Shown: piece by piece, positions 44,305 to 56,200 of the stretch
Numbering within the stretch: the first letter of the stretch is position 1
Layout of the letters: each line of letters begins with the position of its first letter
Source: Roridomyces roridus
Taxonomy: Eukaryota; Basidiomycota; Agaricomycetes; Agaricales; Mycenaceae
Reading direction: 5' to 3'
NCBI GenBank assembly: GCA_029378245.1
Contig: JARKIF010000019.1
Span: forward strand, 868,001 to 932,000
DNA: 64,000 nt
Position numbers and translations under genes: made by a program
The notes under the pieces: generated by a model
Database searches by the model: none
The model's input: only the letters and a program-made list of their open reading frames with translations
What the model was told of the DNA's origin: nothing

Positions 44305-44677
44305 GAAATAACACCAAACCAGAGGCTGCCACCGCAGGTTGTCAGAGGTTGAGTCGACGGCGGCCAGCGCTATCAACAAGCATACCAAGATCGCAAACCT
44401 GTCAGAAACCCGCACTATCCCTGTTCGATTCAGGCCCTGTGCTTGTTCGAAAACAGTTAGGGAAAGCCTTCAATTTTCTTTTACATATTGTGTGGTCCTT
44501 CAGTACTAGCTTCAGTTGACAAAGTCAATGAACGTCGCTAAATAATAGAATGAACCCCAGTAGCTGGGAGATGTAAGTTGCCACATCATGAAACGAACAT
44601 CGTAAAATCATAAGCTACATAAAAGGTCGTGTCTAGGTACTAGGTTATTCTACTAGTCAGGCATACGATAGCTATTT

Positions 44678-47600
44678 CTAAACCCCCCTCCTCCCACCTT
44701 TCCTCATCACCGGAATCGTAAAACTATGCAACACCGCAAGCAAACACACCCCCGCACACGCAACGAATTCCAAGCGGATACCCGACGGGGTGGTCTTCCA
44801 CGCTAACGGACTCAGAGCTACACGCGTATGGTAATCATAGTGGATGCTCAATCGAGGAAGAGGGAGGGATGAGGAAAGAAAAGAGAAACCCACAAAAACC
44901 ACCCAAAACGGCCCAATACACCTCGCCCAGACTAACGATACTCTGCGCAACCCATTCGCAAGGCCGATGGACTCAGGTGGAGTCACTGGAAAGGGACAGG
45001 GTTGAGTTACACTGCCTGAGAGGTAGAGGAAAGGGATCGCTTACTGCAATTCAACAAATCGAACAGCCGTATACCCAAACGTCCCTCCGCAGTATCGCAC
45101 GGCACTTGAAGAGAGAGAAAGAGGGTCAACAAAATACTCTTTCCCAACCAAGGCGAAGATGAGGGAGAGACACTGACGCGCTAACAGTCAACCAAGCCAT
45201 CAACACAAACCCATTCTCCTCATGTTCCGCAAACGGCCTGAAAAAACACCACAACAAGGTACGAAGGGATGAATAGCGCGGATCCGAGACGGAAACATCG
45301 TCAAGTGCGAGAGGGGACCGCGTGGGGAGCTAGTAACATCGTCAGCATCGTATCATATCAGACTCGAGGCGGGATGATACACAACCCAAGGTTCCTAGAA
45401 GAAAAGTCGTTAGTGGGTTGGAGGGAGAAAAGGAAAAGAAAAGCAGCCACGCACGGATACAAGTAAAACTGATACACAATCTGCGCCAGACACATCATCG
45501 CAGTGAGTGCGCAAAATGCACCGCATTAAGCGCCAATCCACCGCCTTCGTAATCCCTACACTCCCATATCAGCTTTACACTCTACACGCAAGAAAAGAGA
45601 AAAAGGAAAAAGACGCACGAAACCAAATACGAGAGAAACACCTGATCATGCGTCGTCGTATGCAACGCCAACAACCCATACTGCACGATAATCGCTATCG
45701 GGAGCTGCGCCTTTGCCGGCTGCTTCTCCACCTCGAAATCCTCCTCCTCATCAACATCCAACGCATCTCGTGCAAACTAAGCGGACGGGACTCGGCGATG
45801 GGTACGAGCGCATCGAATTCGCGTTCGTCGTGGCGCTGACATTCCCCTCCTCGTCGTCCACCTCCGTACGCGAAGGAATCCTCACACCGGGATTCGAGAA
45901 GATAGCAGGCAGCGCAGCAGCAGAGAACCGCTGAGAACCATGCGTCCAGTGAATCGTCCCCACGAGGTCCGTCTGCGAGCCCATCATCCCAGGCCGCAGC
46001 GAATTCTGGAACGAAGGCCGCCTCGGATAGCCCCTCGACGCCGACGCCCGTCTGACAGCTCGAATAAGCCCGCCCGCGCGAAGGCCGCCTTCCCAACAAG
46101 TCCCGTAGTCGTCTCATCGTCGTCGTCGTTATCGAAAAGGTCCAACGGGTCAAGCTCCCCATCCGACACCGCCTCTTCATCATCATTAAAGCTCGCCGCA
46201 TCCACATTCATCGCAGCCGCAACCCAAAGGTCCGAAATGTGGTTAACCGTATTCTCATTCGCCATGAGCAGCCTCCCAGCAAAGCTCTCCCGATGCCCAG
46301 GTGCGCTCCCACTGACGCTCCCACCCGCACCACCACTCTCCCGCCGAGGCCGCCTGCGCACGGAGCTGTTGATACTGGCCCGGCGCAGCGTCGCGTTGCT
46401 CGCAAGACGGTCGTGGAAGCGTGACGTGGAGCCGTAGAACCCAGACCCATTCGTACGGCTGCTCGCCGTGCTCTGGAAGGTGAGCGTCCGTTCGAGACGC
46501 ACTCCCCCCTGAGAGGGCGAAGGGGACGACTGCAAGATGGGCGAGGGCATCGCAGGAGGCGTAGACGGGGTGGCAGTGGAGAGGTGCTTGGCGAGGAACA
46601 TCTTCTTTTGAAGGGTGTTGGCGCGGCCGTCGTCGAGGGTGTGCACGGGCGGGGGAACGTCCTCGACGATGGGATCGTAGAATGGGTCGCTGGATTCGCG
46701 GGGCCCGCCGTCTGGGCCGAGGAAGCAGCCCATGGTGGCACCTGATACGTGTCAGTGCTGAGTAGGTGGAAGAAGGGGGAGAACGGACCTGCGAGAGTCA
46801 CCGAGGCCGCCACGGCACACGGTAGCAGGTACGGGTACGTGTGGAAGAGCGTTTGACCAAAGACCTCAGGCCACTTGACTGCGGGGCTTTCGACTGCAGA
46901 GGATCAGCGAGAAGAAGCTAAAGGAGAGACACACGCACACGAGCCACCGACGATAGCTCCAGCCACACCTCCAAGACCCCAGCAGAATCTACGAGGGATA
47001 AGCAGAGCACCAAGGCAAGATATGCCACACGTACCCCAAGATAGCATAGGCCCGGGCCTCATTAGTCGAGTCCGTGACAGACGAGACTGCCCCTCGAGCA
47101 ACGCCCACAGCGCCTGCAAAGATGCCCTGCAGCAAGCGCACGAGAATGGCGTGGTCGAGGGTGGTGCACATCCCGAAAGCCACACATGAAGTCGCGCTGC
47201 CCAGGAGCGAGACGACTAGCACGGCGCGTCGACCGAATTTGTCCGGCGGCGGTGGCCTTTGGCGGAGCCAGCGAGAGAAAGGAGGGTGGGCGGGACACGC
47301 ACCCAGAGGATGGCCGTCAAGAACTGGGTGAGGAAGAAGGCGGAAACTGGGAGCAAGATGAGTTGCGGGGTAAGACGAGGGCGCAGTAACACACCAAGGA
47401 TACCCGTCCAAAACGCAATTTCCGCGTCGTCCTTGAGCTCGCCAAAGCCTGAAGATGTATGAGAATAAGGGAGGATAGACAAAGGGCGAGGACGCACCCT
47501 TGACCATGAACAAGATGAACGGCATCGAGACATTCGCCGAGAGGAACTCGCCCAGCAGCGTCTACAGTGGCGGGTCAGTAAGCTGCTACTTAACGACACG

Positions 47601-47841
47601 CCAAGGCACGCACGATAGACAAGACGACCATGGACAGAGCCGGCAGCGGCGTCGCGTAAGCCTCGGGCGGGGGCGGCTTGATGCTCGGAATGGGGGCCTT
47701 GTCCAAGATGGGGGTCGCGACGAGGAGGGGAGTCGTCTCTGAATTGAAGCTGGGCTGCCTATGGAAGGAGAGCCTCGCCATGAGCCGCTGTACGCGAGCG
47801 TCGTTGGTGTTGAGCGTAGAGGCGTCCTCGTCGAGAGGCAT
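44678..47841 (-). CDS. Major facilitator superfamily transporter
   Basis: ATG 47841 opens MPLDEDASTLNTNDARVQRL, then SETTPLLVATPILDKAPIPS, LSANVSMPFILFMVKGFGEL, AEIAFWTGILG, VSAFFLTQFLTAILW, RRAVLVVSLLGSATSCVAFG, LLQGIFAGAVGVARGAVSSV and TDSTNEARAYAILGYCWGLG. A large cytosolic loop (EDVPPPVHTLDDGRANTLQK, Ser/Arg-rich, acidic stretch FDNDDDDETTTG) separates it from the second half: PIAIIVQYGLLALHTTTHDQ, LTAMMCLAQIVYQFYLYP, NGFVLMAWLTVSAAVRYCGG, TPPESIGLANG and SGIRLEFVACAGVCLLAVLH. Twelve-helix MFS of the yeast YCR023C-like type found across Basidiomycota; substrate unknown. Many short introns. One frame transition near 46030-46080 could be an extra intron, a low-complexity region or a base error. 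Confidence 0.8.
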
Positions 47842-48440
47842 GGTGGGTGGCGATAAGAGAGAGAGAAAAGGAAAAACAGCGATCGACAAAAAAATATGAC
47901 GGCTAATGTCGCTCAGGAGGCCACGGATGTGAAATCACGACGTCAAAGGGGTCCAGCGGCGAAAAACCCGCGTAGTCAAGTTTCACAGCTTGTTTTCAAG
48001 GTGTCCGTCGCCATCGCTGAAGCAGAAAGTGCTCTCTCAGTCTGTGTTTGTGGAGCAAAGCAAAGAAGCGGGGTGACAGCATCTGATGCGTGCCTACCGA
48101 CGGCTACTCGAACACCACCACGACGACGTTGCCGAATTCCGGTCCTTGTCTTTATCGCCCAATGTTGGTGTTACGGGTACGAGGCTTTTTAAATCGCGCC
48201 TCCCCTCGGCCCACAGTGCACACGCTCGGAGACACGCGTCAAGACTCAATTCTTCATCCCTCGGATTTTCCCCCCGCAAAGCCAGCTCAAGCTTCCAGGT
48301 TTCCCAGCACCGCCGCCACAGCCGTCGCGGAAAAAAGTGCATCAAAACTAAGCAGCACGGCCATCCGGCGTCTATTTCGTGGGTCCTGCGCTTACCTCTT
48401 CGTTTTCTCCACGAGTACTTATTGCACGCAAATTACATCC
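47842..48440. other. Divergent promoter region
   Basis: About 600 bp between the MFS and zinc-knuckle starts; no coding signal of its own. Confidence 0.45.
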
Positions 48441-49047
48441 ATGAGGATCCAGGACCTTCTCAACGACACCGAGCCTGCCAGTCCGCCACCAACTGGACCA
48501 GCCCCGAACGCAGCCTCGGTTCAACCGAGCCCGAGTCATCCCGCAGCGAGCTTGGAGAATTCATCCTCGGGACTCGGATTCTCTGCAGTACGCATCCAAA
48601 CCACATTTCTACGCCAATATATATCTGATGAACGCCCTCCAGTTCAGACATCCTGGCACTCCGCACGATAACGACGTTTACGAACCGACGGAAGAAGATA
48701 TAGACCCCATCATCATACAAATCTACGCCCAACTCTCGCCGCCCTACATTCCCACCAGTACGCCCTCTTCCTCCTCCTCCTCCTCCTGCAATCCCCCTAC
48801 TCAAGACCTTCACTTCATTCCAGATTCACTCCTCGGAACCCGCTGCAAAATCTGCAAACAACGCGGACACACGCGATCCACGTGTCCCTGTCCCTCTCCC
48901 CAGCCTCCTCCATCTGCATCAAATGATGTCGAACCAGGCAAACAACCACGATGCACGCTCTGCGGAAAACGAGGACATTACCGAACCACTTGCGGGCGGC
49001 GAAGACCTGATACGGACCCGCCGAGGAGTCCTATTCGGTGGGTATGA
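48441..49047 (+). CDS. Small protein with two CCHC zinc knuckles
   Basis: ATG 48441: MRIQDLLNDTEPASPPPTG. An intron at 48598-48642 joins LGFSA to FRHPGTPHDNDVYEPTEEDI. A Ser/Pro-rich stretch precedes two CX2CX4HX4C knuckles, CKICKQRGHTRSTC and CTLCGKRGHYRTTC. 187 aa. Such knuckles bind single-stranded nucleic acid or protein; the short length and absence of any polyprotein neighbours argue against a retroelement Gag. Frame intact. Confidence 0.75.
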
Positions 49048-49795
49048 TGTATGGTGTGAGTTGGTACTTGAACTCTGTCACTGTGGGTTGTTGAGGTCAG
49101 CTAATTTCTGTGGCAGAGATATAATGATGATACAAGGAATGTTGAGTTGCTGGGTTCGAGTTCAGGATCTCAGTTTGGACTGGAATATCTGTCTCATCGA
49201 AAAGGGCGCCTTTCAACTCGACTCGGACTGGGTCATCCGGAGGGACTGAGGTGAGTTCAGCTTGTCCTCAGCGTCCGGATAAGCATCCAAGATACCGGGG
49301 CTCTCCGTTCGATCCGGGACCATGAAGTATCGGTTGAGCTGCGGGATCTGCATGTTTTTATTGATTTCAGCTTGCGAGTCAGCGTGAATACCATATCAGC
49401 AAAAACCCAAGGAGAGCAGGTTATAATTCCAGCGTAGCATACACAGTGCAGATCCGTGCCAAGACTCGTATGCGTTCACCCCGCGTACATACGAGGAAAC
49501 AGATCAACTGAAACAAGTTCGAAAGAGTTCACAATTGATTTGCAATTACAGCCCGTGCGAGTTTACCCGGTGTCGTTCGACTCCGGAACGGGCCATTTGC
49601 ATACAGTTTCCATGAACGGTCCTTTTTCCTTATCTAGCTACTGAAGCAAGTGTATACCCTTACCTGGCGAATGCGGTAACTTGAGAGTGGTTTGTTGGAT
49701 TCTCTCTACTCGTGACACAGATCGTGTATCGCGCTCTTATCGAGAGTTGCTCATGGGCAAGAAGAGGAGAACCTTCTTACTGCAGCCCTCTGCTT

Positions 49796-49930
49796 CGACT
49801 TCAAGATTCTCCAGTGTCCGTTCGACTCGGGCCGGGGCCTTGACATCAACACGAGGAAAGTTGGGAATTCTTTTTTCGCCAGAGCGGGCCAAGTGGAACA
49901 TACTTGTCAGATGATCAGCCTGCACCGAAG
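49796..49930 (+). repeat. Dispersed repeat R1, copy b
   Basis: Partner of 15501-15655: CCCTCTGCTTCGACTTCAAG, TGTCCGTTCGACTCGGG, a T6 run, CCAGAGCGGGCCAAGT and GCACCGAAG in the same order. Confidence 0.6.
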
Positions 49931-49972
49931 ACCAAAGTCGAACCGGCTCCTCGAAAGACCGACTCGGCAATT

Positions 49973-50040
49973 AGCTGGCAACGGAGAGGAAGTGACCCGT
50001 TCGATTCGGGGCGGGGCCATTACTCTTCGTCAGTCAGGTC
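49973..50040 (+). repeat. Dispersed repeat R3, copy a
   Basis: Shares AGCTGGCAACG, GTGACCCGTTCGATTCGGG and GGGGCCATTA with 61071-61140. Confidence 0.6.
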
Positions 50041-50258
50041 AAAGTTTTTTTTTTTGGCCTGTTCAAATTGAAACTCGCCTGCCAGTTTTCTCTAGGGTTC
50101 AAGGGAAAAGCAATGCACGGACGGAGAACTGAAAATAGCATTGTGTTCCAAGTCCAATGGGGAAATCGGTATCTTGCATGTTCCCTGGCAGTAAGTACTT
50201 GTATTACCTTGTAGTCGAGTATCTACATCTCTGCAAACCTTTATCCTCCCTCTTCCTC

Positions 50259-53200
50259 TCAAACACCCGCAGCACATTTCTCCCAATCGGTCCCCTCGAC
50301 AAACCGGCCGAGATCCAATCTTGTTTGTCGGTCGAGACCAAGCAGGAGCGAATTCCGTGGGTAGTAAAGCCCGCCACTGAGCCAAGGGGGTACCCAAAAA
50401 TGGAGATCGGCCGCAGTGCCCATGATCCAACCATCACGCATGAGGGGGCAATCTCCTAGGGGACTTTCGGCGGCAGGATTCATCTTCGAACAACAAGTCA
50501 GCCGCACGAAATATAAGATGAAATGGGCTTCCTACCTCCCAAATCCTTATCGTTCTATCAATTGAGGCAGAAGCAAGCCGCGAGCCGCCGGTCGGACAGA
50601 ATTGGACCGCGCTCACGAAACTGGTGTGTCCATGAAACTGGAGTCGATCCAGCTGATCTTGGATCCCCCAGACACGCACTGTATTGTCTATAGACCCCGA
50701 CGCAATTCGGGAGTTATCACTGGTCGGCGAGAAGCAACGGAGCTAACTATGCTGGAGTGCCCTGAAAATGGGTATCCGACAGGTTGGCCGGATGTGGCAT
50801 CCCAGACACCCACTGTGGCTCCCTGGGCGGACGACGTGAAATACGAGCCGTCCAGGCTGAAACCGACCGAAAACCCAGGCGAGTTGCCCGGGATCTCGAA
50901 GAGAATGTTGCCGCTTTGCGAGTCCCACATGCGAATGATTCCCATCCGTAGAGCCAGACAGGAAAGTTCTGCCGCTATTGTTAGGCTGGAAACGAACATC
51001 CCTGAATTCAACATCCGGAATCTCGTACGGTCCAACGACGAGGGCCCCGGTGCCAGCATCCCAAATTCGGATTGTACCGTCACTGGACCCACTGACGATG
51101 CGCGCCCCCTCAGGCCAAGAATAATCCACGGAAGTTTACATCGCCCTGGTGCCCAGTGAGAGGCCCCAGCACAAGTTTCCCGTCACTTGGATCCCAAACG
51201 CACACAGTCCGATCATCCGACACCGTTGCAATATTTGCACAGTCAGGGGAAAAACAGACGCGGTTGACGGCTATTGTGTGCGCTTGGATTGGGCCCCAGA
51301 TGAGTTTGCCAGACCGGGCATCCCAGAGATACAGGTTTCCTTGCACGGAGCCGGACACAATCCAATCGCCGTTTGATGACCATGAGATGGTGGCAATTTG
51401 ATTCTGGTCATCTTCAACCATGGCTGTAACAGGGATCAACGTCTTGAAGTCCCAAACACGCAGCGTCGTATCATCTGCTCCACTCGCAAGGAAGCGGCCA
51501 TCTGCTGAGAACGAGATCGAGTTGACAGCTTCGGTATGCCCCAGGAGCGGCTCGCCCGCGGGGGCGCCAGTGCGTGCATTCCAAAGGCGGACGGTTCGAT
51601 CCGCAGAAGATGAAGCGATACATCCGTCATCGCCAGGTGCAAATCGTACACATTCAACATGACCTTCATGTCCGCGAAATGGCTCCCCGGCTGATTTCCC
51701 TGTATGCCCGTCCCAAACCCGGATAGTGCGATCCCAAGAACTTGATGCGAGCAGCATCCCCGACGTGGAGAAAGCCACGGAAGTCACTGGTCCTGTATGC
51801 GCCTCGATGGGCTCAGCAATGAGGGCTCCAGTCTCCGCATCCCAGATACGCAAACTGCCATCATCGCATCCGGAGACAACACGGTACGGTGCCTTGGATG
51901 AAATATCCACCGCACGTACAACATTGGGATGGACGAGTGGACCGACGAGCAGTTCAGTCGTGGTGGCGTCCCAAATTCGCACTGACCCATCACCCGAACC
52001 GGAGACCACCTTCGAGGCGTCCTGTGAAAAACGGACGGACCAAACTCGGTCAGTGTGGCCTCGGAAAGGGCCCGCCCTTGGGTCTCCGGTCCCAGCGTCC
52101 CACACCCAGATAGCACCGTCATACGATCCGGAGACGATCGTTCATCGTGGATGAGTAGCACACTGATATGACTCCTGTAGTGTGTCGTCGGAATGGGGGA
52201 GCAACAAGAACACCCGTGGCCACGTCCCACACACGTACAGCACCATCAAAGGAACCATATGCAACTCTGGACCCATTTGACGATATATGGACGGAAAGTA
52301 TGAGACTGGGGACATCTTGCAGCAATTCTTTCATGCTCGGCCAATCATCGTCAGCTGGTCTCTGGAACTGCAAAGTTCCCGGATACGCTTTGGCATATTG
52401 TTGCGCCACAAGCGACCGCGCGGGGGCAAATGAGAGGGCTGAGAGATAGATGTGCGGAGCGGACCTGCATCGGCAGGAGCGAAGGCAGTTACAAACTTGA
52501 CGGTGTCTGCGATGAAGGCCTCAAGCTCGGCTCGATTTTTGTCGAGCTGTGAATGGATGAGTGACGAGATGAATAATTCCAGTAGGAAACATACTTTGAC
52601 AGTATCTGAGTGCAGTTTCCAGTGCCACTTTTGCACGCGGAATGCGCGCAAGTAAACTGAGAACCTCGAGCCAGTACAAGAATTGGTGGTGAAAGAAATC
52701 ATCAATGCTTCCAAGCACGACCGAGTCAGACTGTATCTCCTGTACGTGATCAAACACGAAACACGCCGAGTATTCCAGCTTTGGAGAAATAAAAGTGCTG
52801 ATTCTCTCGGCTAGATCGTAGACCTGAGAATTGAGTAGACGTGAGTCCTCCAATTTACAGATATTGAACCGCAGCTCGGAATGGAGGACTCCCAAACACG
52901 CCGTCGAGAGCGTGTGATGAGCGACGGCCACGTCCAGTGCCCATGGCATCCCAGCCGAACGTTTCGCGTCGATGAGATAGTCGATAAATGATGTGTGCAG
53001 GGCTCGAACGACCTCCCCGCGCTTCCAGTGCAGAACGCAGCCAAGATTGTCGAGGACCTCGGAGGACTGCTGCTGGAGAAGTTGATCGATTGTGGCGTCC
53101 GTCATCGCTGCCTGTCCAAAAACAAGACACGCCAGAACGTTCCGGGCGTCCTGCGCGAACGATGTGTCGTCCCATGGTGCGGAACCTCGCAGTGCAACAT

Positions 53201-56200
53201 TGTACAGTTCGTCGAGATTGAATCCGTCCTGTTTGCGGCTGAGTAAATCATCCAGGCGCTGCTGTGGACGATAGCGCCCGATGAATCTGGTGGCCGTGGA
53301 TGCCCAAATGAACAGGTTCCCTGAAAGCCGAACCAGCGCCTGGATATTAACTTCGCCAGGCCACGCCGCATCCAAGTGCTTCTGCTCCCGAATCTGCTGC
53401 CATCTCATGCCGGAAAAATACCTCGATGTCGGTGTCGCCAGAGATAGTCCCCGGATCGAGGCTGATTTCTTCGAAACTTGATTGAAACCGCCCCGCAAGA
53501 TCAGACTCCCGCCGGCTTGTGATCAAGAAACGAAACATGCGGGGGAGTTTTGGGAACTCGTCGGCGAGCAAGGAGAGCAAAGCGCCACGAGAGTCCACGT
53601 CCCCGCACTCGTCGAGGGCGTCGAGAATGATGAGTATGGGCCCGTCCATATATTGCTCGACAGACTGCAGAGGAGCGAGCAGCAGTTCGGTGAATTGTGT
53701 ACGAATCGGCGCGTTGACGATGCCGGCATCACGATCGATGGCCGCTGTGATGGCCGCGGCAAACCGTGCGTCAAAGAGGCCGAGAGAGTATGCGAGGGTG
53801 CGGATGACAGCACCAGGATCGCTGTGTGCTGAATCCCCTCGTTGGAAGAAGAGGAATGCACCGAGACGATCGAGCGCGCGGAAGCGCTCGGAGATGGTCG
53901 TGGATATGGTGCTTTTGCCGCAGCCGGCCACTCCAGACAGCCAAAGTACGTTCCCAGTGGCCGAAGGCAGCGTGATCCAGTCCGCGATATCATCGAGTAG
54001 CTTCTGCCGCGTCCCGAGCAGGCAAGTGGTGCGCAGACCGGCGTTCATGTCGTTAGGGTTGAGACGTTTGAGGGTCTCGGATTGCTCTATTGAATTGTTA
54101 GCCTTCTGAAAGCCCGAAGGTTAGCAACGTACCAAGCCCGTCAAGTTTGTCCATTATCTTGGTTGACATGAACAAAGATTGAACTGTGAGACCCCCCTCG
54201 AAGGCCTCTTTCAGTTTGAGCAATGTGTCGCAGAGACCGTCAATTTTTTGTTGCTTAGTGTCCCAAATACCCTCGACTGCATGTGCTACGCAAAATTGAG
54301 TAAGATGAGCGTTGAAAATACAGTGAGGAAATAGGACTGACTGCCGAACCCGTGCTGTGTGTATTCCTGGATAAATAGCGCACATTCCACTGTCTGTTTG
54401 ACGATGGCAGACGCCTGTTGCTCAAGACTCTTGATCTTCTGAGGCAGGAAATCAAGGTCCTTCACGAACGAGTACACTTCATCCATCGTTTTCGCGAGTT
54501 TGGTGAGTTTGCCGTCCGTCTCCTGCTGCTTTTTAACAACCTAACCATTGTCTCAGCAGAAATAATTCACAGAGAAACGAGCCGGTGCGCACTTGATACA
54601 CGGAGGTCAGGATCTTCCAGGCTACATTCGCGTAGGGGTGAATCTACGAATAAGGTGAATCCAACCGTTGCCAAGAATGGGACTCGTACCGTGGCGAGCT
54701 GGTCCCCGAGTTTGATGACAATGTCGAGCTTGGAAGTGACCGATTCCAATGTCGACATCAAATCACTTGCGACCGGTAGCAAGGTTGCTACGGCCGAGAC
54801 CTTCCCAGTGATGTTATCCGGCGCCCCGAGGACTTCGGAAGCTACACCTCCAAGCCCGACATTCTGAGTATCCTTCCTCGCCATTTTGATAGCCAACGCA
54901 GCCATTTGGTTGGTATCTTGTATCAGCCGCACCGAGATCGTGCCCGAATTCTTATCTGCAGCTCCGCCGGTCAGCGCGAGTTGCTCAACTGAATATTATG
55001 TTCGTAAGCAACCGTGTGGCGATAAACGCAGTCGACGCACCATTTTCCGGTGCCGCTCGCGCAGCCAGAGCGGGTATATCCATATTCACCATTCCGAGAC
55101 ACTTGTCCGAAGAGAATGGATTACTCGAGTCGTGAAAAACGCGTAAAGAAATCCCAGAGCCCCAATCGGCGTCTTGTTCTGCGCTTCGTTTGCGTCTGGA
55201 AAATGAATTGAACTTTGAGGCAGCCACAGATATTCACTGGGGGTGGAGGAGCAGCGGAAGGTTCAACTTCCCGAACCGCTGATCTCCAGGTCATAGGGCG
55301 ATGGTGAGGCATGAGAATGAACCCCAACCACCACCCTACCTGTGTGCTGCCCCACGGGCCCTTGAAAAGTGGAAACAAATTGACATGCAATATAGCACTG
55401 GTATAACACCCCAATTTTGAAGGCGAGGGCGGGTGGGGAAAAGTTATGAAGGTCTTGGAGGATGGATTCGTCGATGTACGCGCTGCAAGGAACGAAGTGC
55501 TGGCAGATGGTCGTGGTGTGATGACAGAAGGTGCGGATCACAAATCATGTGTCACTCCGCTGTCACAAGAATCAGTTCTGCCTTCGCAGGCTCATCAGTA
55601 CCACACTCTTGTTCTGCGCTTCGTTTGCGTCTGGAAAATGAATTGAACTTTGAGGCAGCCACAGATATTCACTGGGGGTGGAGGAGCAGCGGAAGGTTCA
55701 ACTTCCCGAACCGCTGATCTCCAGGTCGTAGGGCGATGGTGAGGCATGAGAATGAACCCAGAACGAAGACGCCAGACGAGGGCATCACCAACGCCCACGG
55801 CTAACCCAGCAAATAAGCGGCGAAGAATTGATCTATCCGTGTCAGATCATCGTCCCGTGCCCAATCCGAACTGAGTCCAAATGAGCGAGAGGAAGTTGGT
55901 TTCATAAGCCTCTTGAGGCTTGAAGCTTGGAGGTTGAGGCTGAGTTGGAGCTGAATTATACCAATGATGGATTATGATGCTTCGTCATCCGTATTCCGGA
56001 GAAGGAAGGGGAGTGCCAATCCAGAAGTCGACGTGACGCAGAAGTATTAGTACCGAAATCAACCATGGGCAAGTAGACCCCAGGTGGAACAAAGTTCTCC
56101 TTGAATCCCAAACGTGAATTGTGGGGAGGGCGCCAATCATGCGCTCTGATACAAGCCTCGCAGTGTGGATTCTTTGAACCTTGATCTCGAAACGATCAAT

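Larger units (their letters stand above)
49048..50258. other. Repeat-bearing intergenic region
   Basis: No gene. Holds R1 copy b, R3 copy a and other T-arm-like motifs (about 49303 and 49570). Confidence 0.45.
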
